DNA of 15,562 bases from Dehalococcoidia bacterium. Its GTDB lineage: Bacteria > Chloroflexota > Dehalococcoidia > GIF9 > AB-539-J10. The stretch lies in NCBI GenBank assembly GCA_003562555.1, contig PWUO01000246.1, positions 1 through 15,562 on the forward strand, read 5' to 3'. Made by a program: the position numbers and the translations under genes. How positions within the stretch are numbered: position 1 is the first letter of the stretch; every line of letters starts with the position of its first letter. Positions 1 through 5,959 of this stretch are shown here, piece after piece. The notes under the pieces are model-generated. The model did no database searches, was not told where the DNA came from, and saw only the letters and a program-made list of their open reading frames with translations.

Positions 1-585
1 ATCTGTTACGAACACCTGCAGCCCCTCAGCAAGTACATGCTCATGGCCCAGGGAGAGCAGATTCATTGCACCTGCTGGCCCGGGTGGCCGAACTTTCCAA
101 ACGGGCGTACGAACAAGCAGGTCTTCGATGTCCAGACACGGTCCTACGCAATCGAAGGACAGTGCTTCGTGGTGGCATCGTCGATGTACGTCGACCCGGC
201 GGAGGGGGAGCGTGCAGGTCTCGGCAATGCCAGTTGGACGTTCTTCGGCGGAAGCATGATCGTGGGACCGGAGGGCGACTACATTGCAGGGCCGGTGTAC
301 GACCAGGAGGCCATCCTGTACGGCGACATCGATCTCGACCGTATCGTGCTGCGCAAGGCAGCCGCCGACCTCACCGGGAAGGATCAGCGATGGGACATTC
401 TGCGTATCGAGAATAACGCCAGCCCGTATGTGCCATTCACCGGAACACTCGGCAGTCAGATCTCTGCGGAGATGGGAATCAACCTTCCGGACTGTCAGAA
501 GCGAAGCGGCGACGCGGGCGACCGGCTGCAGGCGGTGGAGGCCGAACTGCAACGTTTGAGAGAGCAGATCGAGAAGGGGGAATAG
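1..585 (+). CDS. Nitrilase, C-terminal part (5' end outside window)
   Basis: The open frame runs from the first base (frame 1) with no start codon needed, so this is the 3' part of a gene that begins upstream; 194 residues are visible. The second visible residue is the catalytic cysteine in ICYEHLQPL, the nitrilase-superfamily nucleophile motif, followed by the family blocks MAQGEQIH (about residues 15-22), a WP-containing strand, GGSMIVGPEGDYIAGPVY (about 84-101) and GDIDLDRI. The family hydrolyses nitriles (R-CN) to the carboxylic acid and ammonia in the cytoplasm through a Glu-Lys-Cys triad; the Glu and Lys are outside the window. The last about 25 residues (LQAVEAELQRLREQIEKG) are heptad-like and charged, suggesting a short coiled-coil tail beyond the core fold. 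A cyanide hydratase or amidase specificity cannot be excluded from this half. A second nitrilase lies at 8656-9651. Confidence 0.9.
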   Translation: MCYEHLQPLSKYMLMAQGEQIHCTCWPGWPNFPNGRTNKQVFDVQTRSYAIEGQCFVVASSMYVDPAEGERAGLGNASWTFFGGSMIVGPEGDYIAGPVYDQEAILYGDIDLDRIVLRKAAADLTGKDQRWDILRIENNASPYVPFTGTLGSQISAEMGINLPDCQKRSGDAGDRLQAVEAELQRLREQIEKGE

Positions 586-596
586 CGCACCGTTTC

Positions 597-623
597 TTGA
601 CCCCCCCCCCTCCTTGCTATACA
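597..623 (+). promoter_or_regulatory. Probable sigma-70 promoter of speDE with a C10 spacer tract
   Basis: TTGACC (597-602, 5 of 6 to the -35 consensus) is followed by a run of ten C (601-610, its first two bases being the end of the hexamer) and an extended -10, TGC-TATACA (615-623). The spacer is 15 bp, shorter than the optimal 17, and eight of its fifteen bases are the homopolymer. Transcription should begin near 630, giving a leader of about 68 nt ahead of the speD TTG start. Confidence 0.6.
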
Positions 624-635
624 ATTCCCTTTCGT

Positions 636-656
636 ATGCCCAGCGCTGCTGGGCAT
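636..656 (+). promoter_or_regulatory. Perfect stem-loop at the 5' end of the speD leader
   Basis: ATGCCCAGC (636-644) and GCTGGGCAT (648-656) are perfect reverse complements around a 3-nt loop. The hairpin begins about 6 nt after the predicted transcription start and is followed by the pyrimidine run TCTCTCTT. It could stabilise the mRNA 5' end, act as an attenuator for speDE, or serve as a weak terminator for the upstream nitrilase; the U-tract is interrupted, so terminator function is uncertain. Confidence 0.5.
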
Positions 657-682
657 TCTCTCTTACGACTTCTAATGCTCCA

Positions 683-688
683 AGGAGG
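683..688 (+). promoter_or_regulatory. Ribosome binding site fixing the speD TTG start
   Basis: AGGAGG lies 9 nt upstream of TTG at 698-700. No ATG or GTG in the speD frame is available near it; the ATG at 702 is out of frame. This site, together with exact agreement of residue numbering with known SpeD proteins, decides the start. Confidence 0.8.
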
Positions 689-697
689 GAAGGTGAT

Positions 698-1075
698 TTG
701 TATGCGCTGGGAAGACATCTTCTTATAGAGTTGAAAGGCTGTAACACAAACCTGCTTGATGATCTCGAATTCCTCAGGGAGTGCCTCCATTCCGCAGCAG
801 TCCGCAGTGGCGCCACAGTAGTCGGAGATTCGTTCTATCATTTCTCTCCCCACGGTGTAAGCGGAGTTGTAAACATCGCCGAATCGCATCTCTCGATACA
901 CACGTGGCCTGAGTGTGGCTACGCCGCCGTCGACGTGTTTACCTGCGGAGATAAGGTCGAGCCCGAGGAAGCAGCTCGGATGATCATGCAGTCTGTGGAG
1001 GCAACAGATTGCTCTCTGGTCGAGCTTCGCCGCGGCCTGCTGCAGGCGAGTCCGGTTCAGGGCGCAGAAGTATGA
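698..1075 (+). CDS. speD: S-adenosylmethionine decarboxylase proenzyme
   Basis: Decarboxylates S-adenosylmethionine to the aminopropyl donor for polyamine synthesis; a cytoplasmic, pyruvoyl-dependent enzyme made by self-cleavage. From the TTG start the protein has 125 residues, the usual size of the short bacterial/archaeal class. The cleavage motif AESHLSIHTWPE places the nucleophile/pyruvoyl precursor at Ser63 (cleavage after Glu62), with His68 and Cys83 (in DVFTCG) at the positions known as catalytic in the Thermotoga-type enzyme. This exact numbering supports the TTG start over an upstream in-frame TTG at 614 that would add 28 unrelated residues and would start inside the promoter. Motifs LGRHLLIELKGCN and SGATVV are also family-typical. 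The stop codon overlaps the speE start (ATGA), indicating an operon with translational coupling. All key residues are intact, so activity is expected. Confidence 0.95.
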   Translation: MYALGRHLLIELKGCNTNLLDDLEFLRECLHSAAVRSGATVVGDSFYHFSPHGVSGVVNIAESHLSIHTWPECGYAAVDVFTCGDKVEPEEAARMIMQSVEATDCSLVELRRGLLQASPVQGAEV

Positions 1076-1995
1076 ACGATAACGTACCTCCCAAACGTAC
1101 CTGGTTCTACGATGCACTGACTCCCGACCTCGGGATAGTTCATCGCGTCGATGACTTCCTGTATTCAGGCCGGAGCACCTATCAGGGCATCGAGGTTATC
1201 AGGACGATCAGCTTTGGAACCTGTCTGGTACTCGACGGCAAGATACAGTCGAGCGAGGCGGACGAGTTCATCTATCATGAAGCGCTCGTCCAGCCGGCGA
1301 TGATCACCCATCCTGAGCCACGACGCGTCCTTATCGCCGGAGGCGGCGAAGGTGCAACCCTTCGAGAGGTCCTGCGCCACCGTTCGGTCGAACAGGCGAC
1401 GATGGTTGATCTCGACGAGCAAGTGGTCGACATCTGCCGCACGTACCTGCCCTCCTTCAGCAACGGAGCATTCGACGACCCGCGAACTGAGTTCATCGTG
1501 GGCGACGCGCGGAAGTTCGTGGAACAGAGCCCCAGGACGTTCGACGTCATCGTGATTGACCTGCCGGATCCCCTCGAGGCCGGACCCGCTCAGTTGCTCT
1601 ACACCCGCGAGTTCTACACCACGGTCAAGAGCCGCCTCGCTCCCGGTGGCATCATCAGCGTGCAATCCGAGTCGTCTCGCTGGTACGACCTGCATGCGTT
1701 CGTGGCCATCGTGCGCACGATGCGTGAGGTGTTTCCTTTCGTGGCCCCCTATCAGGTGCACATACCCTCGTTCTCCAGTCTGTGGGGATTCGTCACGGCG
1801 TCGGACACTCTTCGCCCGGAGATCCTGACCGGCGACGAGGTCGACCGTCGCCTCACACAGAAGATTGGACACGAACTGCGCTCCTATGACGGCCGGTCGC
1901 ACATAAGCATGTTCTCCCTCCCCCGGCACATACGAACTGCAGTCGAGAACGCCGATACGGTGATCACGGACGACGCCCCCCTCTCGGTCTTCTAG
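1072..1995 (+). CDS. speE: Aminopropyltransferase (spermidine/thermospermine synthase family)
   Basis: Transfers the aminopropyl group from decarboxylated S-adenosylmethionine to a polyamine acceptor; cytoplasmic, 307 residues. The ATG at 1072 overlaps the speD stop, so I chose it over an upstream in-frame start that would lie inside speD. Visible motifs: YQ (39 region), DEFIYHE (64-70), the nucleotide-binding GGGEG loop (90-94), VDLDE (112-116), GDA (144-146), and the catalytic Asp163 in VIDLPDP followed by LYTREFY. Classical spermidine synthases usually have GGGDGG, an E-I-D pair after strand 2, and DSTDPxGPA; here the sequence is GGGEGA, D-L-D and DLPDPLEAGPAQ, which resembles the ACL5/thermospermine synthase branch. 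The acceptor may therefore be spermidine (giving thermospermine) rather than putrescine. Family assignment is firm; exact substrate is an inference. Confidence 0.92.
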   Translation: MNDNVPPKRTWFYDALTPDLGIVHRVDDFLYSGRSTYQGIEVIRTISFGTCLVLDGKIQSSEADEFIYHEALVQPAMITHPEPRRVLIAGGGEGATLREVLRHRSVEQATMVDLDEQVVDICRTYLPSFSNGAFDDPRTEFIVGDARKFVEQSPRTFDVIVIDLPDPLEAGPAQLLYTREFYTTVKSRLAPGGIISVQSESSRWYDLHAFVAIVRTMREVFPFVAPYQVHIPSFSSLWGFVTASDTLRPEILTGDEVDRRLTQKIGHELRSYDGRSHISMFSLPRHIRTAVENADTVITDDAPLSVF

Positions 1996-2030
1996 CCCTC
2001 TCTTCACGTTTCCCCGCCCATTCGGCGCGA

Positions 2031-2039
2031 TGGTATAAT
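2031..2039 (+). promoter_or_regulatory. Extended -10 promoter of the pcrA-type helicase gene
   Basis: TGG-TATAAT is a perfect extended -10 element. No convincing -35 hexamer stands 16-18 bp upstream. The expected start of transcription (about 2046-2047) is only 7-8 nt before the ATG at 2054, and there is no Shine-Dalgarno sequence, so the mRNA should be nearly leaderless. Confidence 0.6.
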
Positions 2040-2053
2040 CGCTGGTATTCGTC

Positions 2054-4225
2054 ATGGACATACTGTCATCCCTGAACGCGGCTCAAAAAGAGGCCGTTCA
2101 GACCTGCGGCGGTCCGTTGCTGATCATCGCCGGTCCCGGCAGCGGTAAGACCCGCGTCATCACCAGCCGAATCGCCCACCTCATATCCGAGTGTCGGGGG
2201 GACCCACGGCGCATTCTTGCCGTGACCTTCACCAACAAGGCCGCACGCGAGATGAAGGATCGCCTGGAACACACCCTCGAGCATTCTGCTGACAGCCTCA
2301 CTATCGGCACGTTTCACGCCGTGTGCTGCCGCATTCTTCGCACCGACGGCCAGGCTGTCGGCCTGAGCCGTGGTTTCGTGATTTACGATGATGACGACCA
2401 GATCAATCTCATCAAGCAGAGCATGACCGATCTGCAGCTCGATCCGAAGCAGTACTCACCACGCCTCATACAGTCGGCCATTAGTGCAGCCAAGAGTCGC
2501 CTCCTATCGGAGCAGCAGCATGCCGAGGGAATCGACAGCTACTTCGAGGAGATCGTCCACAGGGTCTACCAGCGCTACCAGTCGATACTGGAACACAGCG
2601 ATGCGGTGGACTTCGACGATATCCTCTTGAAGACGGTCCGCCTATTCGAGACTCGTGCCGACATACTCGCACACTACCAGGACCGTTACGAACACGTGCT
2701 CGTGGACGAGTTTCAGGACACCAACCTGGCTCAGTTCGAGATAGTCAAGCTGCTTGCCGCGAAGCACCGAAACCTCTGTGTAGTCGGTGATCCGGACCAG
2801 TCGATCTACTCTTGGCGCTCCGCCGACCTGCGGAACATCCTGAGTTTCGAGCGTGAGTTCCCCGACGCCAGAGTGGTGATGCTGGAACAGAACTACCGCT
2901 CCTCCAAGACCATTCTCAAGGCAGCGATTCAAGTCATCACCGCCAACGCGTTGCGCAAGGACAAGGATCTTTGGACCCAGAACGACGAAGGCAAACCTGT
3001 CGTGCTCACGGAATGCCTGAACGAAAAGGACGAAGCCCAGTTCGTGGTTAAGACCGTGGAGAAGCTCGTGAAACACGAGAAGCTTCACTACGGCGACTGC
3101 GCAGTGCTGTACCGCATCAACGCGCAATCGCGCACCATCGAGGAAAGTCTGATGCGCTACGGGATCCCCTATCGGCTGATCGGGGGGACCCGTTTCTACC
3201 GCCGACAGGAGATCAAGGATATCATCGCCTACCTCAGAGTGCTCAACAACCCTCAGGACAGTATCAGCCTGTCCCGCATCATCAATACTCCCGGCAGGGG
3301 CATCGGACAGGGTACCCTCAACAAGCTGCAGTCCTGGGCGACTGAGGGCGAAGTATCACTGTACAAGGCGCTGTCGCAGATGGTCTGCGAAAAGGACCTT
3401 GCGGCGAGGGCCAGTAATGCGCTGACCAGGTTCCTCGACATGCTCAACAGGCTGATTGAGAAGAGTCGGCACACGTCGCTGCCCGATCTGATCGACGAAG
3501 TGCTGCTCCAGACATCGTACAGGACGTACCTCCTTGAGGGCGAGGACGGGGAGGACCGCTGGCAGAACGTGATGGAATTACGGGGCGTTGCTGCAGAGTA
3601 CTCAGATCTCGCGCCCGACGAAGCGCTGTCGGCCTTCCTCGAGAAGGTCAGCCTTGTGTCCGACGTCGATGAGATGGACTCCTCTTCCGACGCGGTGACG
3701 CTCATCACGCTCCATCAGGCGAAAGGTTTAGAGTTCCCGGCGGTCTTCATCGTCGGCATGGAGGACGGAGTCCTGCCGCACCGCAAGTCGTTCGACGATC
3801 CGGCCGACATGGAGGAAGAGTGCCGCCTGTGTTACGTGGGCATCACCAGGGCGCAGCAGTTCCTGTTTCTCTCCAGGGCCCACAGGCGGAGCCTGTTCGG
3901 AAACGGCCTTGCCAATCCGCCCTCACGGTACCTCGAGCGCATCAGTCCTGATCTCATAAGCACGCGGGGTTTGTGGGAGGAGGACGAGGTCGGAATGAGC
4001 GGCGCCGTCTATCCGCAACCTCTCGCCTTCGGCGTGTCCGACGAGGAATTCAGAGTGGGCGACTGGGTTTTCCACAAGAAATTCGGACAGGGTGTCGTCA
4101 TGGACTGCTTCCCGGATAGAAGCGACCTCGTGGTGACAGTCTCGTTCGAGGACACCGGTGTCAAGCGTCTCCTGCTCAGCCTCGCACACCTTGAGAAGGT
4201 GGAGCGTTTCGACGGAATGGCCTGA
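2054..4225 (+). CDS. pcrA: UvrD/PcrA-type superfamily 1A DNA helicase
   Basis: ATP-driven 3'-5' DNA helicase used in nucleotide-excision and replication-fork repair and in removing RNA polymerase or recombinase from DNA; 723 residues, the usual full length. The N-terminus MDILSSLNAAQKEAV matches PcrA starts, with the Q-motif Gln11, Walker A AGPGSGKT (26-33), TFTNKAAREM motif Ia, Walker B LVDEFQDTN with Asp218-Glu219, motif III GDPDQSIYSWR from Gly245, motif IV QNYRS (279-283), TLHQAKGLEF motif V and VGITRAQ motif VI near 594-600. The C-terminal part (about 666-718, VGDWVFHKKFGQGVV) is the small Tudor-like domain that binds RNA polymerase in PcrA. All ATPase motifs are intact. It is followed 43 bp later by mutL with its own promoter, so the two repair genes are neighbours but probably separately transcribed. 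The symbol uvrD would be equally acceptable. Confidence 0.95.
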   Translation: MDILSSLNAAQKEAVQTCGGPLLIIAGPGSGKTRVITSRIAHLISECRGDPRRILAVTFTNKAAREMKDRLEHTLEHSADSLTIGTFHAVCCRILRTDGQAVGLSRGFVIYDDDDQINLIKQSMTDLQLDPKQYSPRLIQSAISAAKSRLLSEQQHAEGIDSYFEEIVHRVYQRYQSILEHSDAVDFDDILLKTVRLFETRADILAHYQDRYEHVLVDEFQDTNLAQFEIVKLLAAKHRNLCVVGDPDQSIYSWRSADLRNILSFEREFPDARVVMLEQNYRSSKTILKAAIQVITANALRKDKDLWTQNDEGKPVVLTECLNEKDEAQFVVKTVEKLVKHEKLHYGDCAVLYRINAQSRTIEESLMRYGIPYRLIGGTRFYRRQEIKDIIAYLRVLNNPQDSISLSRIINTPGRGIGQGTLNKLQSWATEGEVSLYKALSQMVCEKDLAARASNALTRFLDMLNRLIEKSRHTSLPDLIDEVLLQTSYRTYLLEGEDGEDRWQNVMELRGVAAEYSDLAPDEALSAFLEKVSLVSDVDEMDSSSDAVTLITLHQAKGLEFPAVFIVGMEDGVLPHRKSFDDPADMEEECRLCYVGITRAQQFLFLSRAHRRSLFGNGLANPPSRYLERISPDLISTRGLWEEDEVGMSGAVYPQPLAFGVSDEEFRVGDWVFHKKFGQGVVMDCFPDRSDLVVTVSFEDTGVKRLLLSLAHLEKVERFDGMA

Positions 4226-4231
4226 CGTCCG

Positions 4232-4260
4232 TTGACTTTTTACACGTAACCGTGTAAACT
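4232..4260 (+). promoter_or_regulatory. Sigma-70 promoter of mutL
   Basis: TTGACT (4232-4237) and TAAACT (4255-4260) are separated by exactly 17 bp. The predicted transcription start, 8-9 nt after the -10, coincides with A4268/G4269, the first base of the mutL GTG codon, so the transcript is predicted to be leaderless. Confidence 0.7.
4239..4258. promoter_or_regulatory. Operator-like dyad inside the mutL promoter
   Basis: TTTACACG (4239-4246) and CGTGTAAA (4251-4258) form a perfect 8-bp inverted repeat with a TAAC spacer. It fills the promoter spacer and overlaps the first four bases of the -10 hexamer, the position expected for a repressor site (size and shape compatible with a TetR-type dimer). 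It is upstream of the transcription start, so it would act as DNA rather than as an RNA hairpin of mutL; it could only act in RNA as the 3' end of the helicase transcript, where it lacks a U-tract. Confidence 0.5.
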
Positions 4261-4268
4261 CGATTCCA

Positions 4269-5954
4269 GTGGAACTCCACGTACTCTCTCCCGATGTGAT
4301 CTCACGTATCGCAGCCGGCGAGGTTGTCGAACGCCCCGCATCTGTCGTCAAGGAGCTCGTCGAGAACTCCGTCGATGCCGGAGCGGGCAAGATCGACATT
4401 GAGTGCAGGGGCGGTGGCGCGGAGCTCATATGCGTCGCCGACAACGGATCGGGGATACCTGCCCCGCAGGTCGAAACGGCCTTCCTTCGTCATGCCACGA
4501 GCAAGATCTCGTCGCTCGACGACCTGGTTCACGTACAAACCCTGGGATTCAGGGGCGAGGCTCTACCCAGCATCTCCGCTGTGGCGGACGTCGAGGTGTC
4601 GACCAGCCCCGGGGGCGCAGATCTCGGCACCTACCTCTACATGCATGGTGGCGCAATCGTGCAACATCAGAACAAACCACGGGCTCGAGGGACCACGATC
4701 GCGGTCAGGCGACTCTTCCGCCATTTCCCTGCCCGGCTCAAGTACCTGAAATCGCAGGCAACTGAGAACGGCCACAGTGCGCAGGTAGTGAGCCAGTACG
4801 CACTCGCATACCCCTCCATCGCCTTCAGCCTTCTGCTCGAGGATAGGATCGCGCTGCGCAGCCCCGGCAGCGGGGACCTGCGGGATGTGGTCGCGCAGAT
4901 CTACGGCACGGAGCTGGCTCGCGCCATGATTCACGTCCAGTCGGAGTTCAATGGCCTGACCATCACCGGCCTTGCGGCTCCCGCTTCTCTCTCGAGATCC
5001 GGCCGAGGGCACCAGAGTACGTTCGTGAACCACCGGTGGGTGCGAAGTCCGCTGCTGCAACGCGCCGTTGACGAAGCCTACAGAGGCATGCTTCAAGAGG
5101 GCCGGAACGCAATAGCGGTGATCAACCTCCACATGCCCCCGGATCGCGTCGATGTGAACGTCCACCCGAGCAAAGCGCAGGTGAAGTTCGCTGATGAACA
5201 GGATGTGTTCAGGGCAGTGCGCGACGCCGTCAAGGCGGCGCTCGCGCAGACGAGCGTTGCGAGTGAATCTCGACATGTCTCGCTGCCCGCGACGGGGACG
5301 CAAGGTACCTGGATCGTCGGGGAGGCCGATCCCGTGCCCGCTTACTCTCCCGATGCGACGATCACCACGTCAGGGACGGAGGTTCTGCCGCCGCTGCGTG
5401 TGCTGGGACAGGTGTTGAACACGTACATCGCCGCCGAAGGTCCCGACGGCCTCTATCTCGTAGACCAGCATGCGGCACACGAGCGGGTAGTCTACGATCA
5501 ACTGGTCCGGAAACGCACGGGCAGGCAGGCCGAGGTTCAGTCCCTTCTCGATCCCGTCACCATCGAGTTGACGCCTGCGGAGGACGCCATCCTCGGGACA
5601 ATTCAGGAAGGGCTCTCCGCGATGGGTTTCTCCATTGAGTTCTTTGGAGATCGTACGTACCTGCTGCGCACCGTTCCCGTCGTCGTGGCTGACGCCGATG
5701 CCTCGGCCGTCGTGCGCGACCTGCTGCACGAGTTGACTGAGGCCGGACGGCAGGGGATACATGATCGACTCGCGATAACTGTCGCGTGCCACGCGGCCGT
5801 ACGGGCAGGCAGACACCTCACTCCGGATGAGATGCGGCACCTGATTCAACAGCTTGAGGGATGCGTGCAGCCACGCACGTGTCCGCACGGCAGACCGACG
5901 GTGCTGCGATTCGACAACGTACAGCTCGAGAAGCTGTTCGGGAGACGCACCTAG
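4269..5954 (+). CDS. mutL: DNA mismatch repair protein MutL
   Basis: Couples mismatch recognition by MutS to strand incision; a homodimeric GHKL ATPase of 561 residues. The GTG start gives MELHVLSPDVISRIAAGEVV, the canonical MutL N-terminus. ATP-site motifs follow: ELVENSVDAG with Glu32 and Asn33, DNGSGI (58-63), HATSKI (75-80) and TLGFRGEAL (91-99), then the transducer domain with VDVNVHPSK. The C-terminal dimerisation/endonuclease domain begins near 375 (VLGQVLNTYIAAEGPDGLYL) and contains DQHAAHERVVYD from Asp399, ACHAAVRAG (506-514), CPHGRP (538-543) and a final LFGRR. These metal-site motifs are the type found in MutL with intrinsic nickase activity (organisms lacking MutH). The last acidic position of DQHA(x)2E(x)4E is Asp here instead of Glu. 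No ribosome binding site precedes the start, consistent with leaderless translation. The gene ends 5 bp from the convergent CoA-binding protein gene. Confidence 0.95.
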   Translation: MELHVLSPDVISRIAAGEVVERPASVVKELVENSVDAGAGKIDIECRGGGAELICVADNGSGIPAPQVETAFLRHATSKISSLDDLVHVQTLGFRGEALPSISAVADVEVSTSPGGADLGTYLYMHGGAIVQHQNKPRARGTTIAVRRLFRHFPARLKYLKSQATENGHSAQVVSQYALAYPSIAFSLLLEDRIALRSPGSGDLRDVVAQIYGTELARAMIHVQSEFNGLTITGLAAPASLSRSGRGHQSTFVNHRWVRSPLLQRAVDEAYRGMLQEGRNAIAVINLHMPPDRVDVNVHPSKAQVKFADEQDVFRAVRDAVKAALAQTSVASESRHVSLPATGTQGTWIVGEADPVPAYSPDATITTSGTEVLPPLRVLGQVLNTYIAAEGPDGLYLVDQHAAHERVVYDQLVRKRTGRQAEVQSLLDPVTIELTPAEDAILGTIQEGLSAMGFSIEFFGDRTYLLRTVPVVVADADASAVVRDLLHELTEAGRQGIHDRLAITVACHAAVRAGRHLTPDEMRHLIQQLEGCVQPRTCPHGRPTVLRFDNVQLEKLFGRRT

Positions 5955-5959
5955 CGCGC

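Noticed and set aside
614..697. N-terminal extension of speD from an in-frame TTG at 614
   Set aside because: It would start inside the promoter -10 region, has no ribosome binding site and adds 28 residues unlike any SpeD; the start at 698 gives exact family numbering of Ser63, His68 and Cys83.
1009..1071. Upstream in-frame start for speE inside speD
   Set aside because: The extension is low-complexity Gly/Ser/Arg/Pro sequence from the other frame of speD; the ATGA overlap at 1072 is the natural start.
1165..2061. Long open frame of 298 codons on the minus strand opposite speE
   Set aside because: It lies wholly antisense to a clear speE, has no recognisable motif, and follows from GC-rich codon bias in the real gene.
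4239..4258. Dyad as intrinsic terminator of the helicase gene
   Set aside because: No U-tract follows, and the dyad coincides with a well-spaced promoter, so an operator role fits better.
4563..5303. Open frame of 246 codons on the minus strand opposite mutL
   Set aside because: Antisense shadow of mutL with arginine/histidine-rich, motif-free translation.
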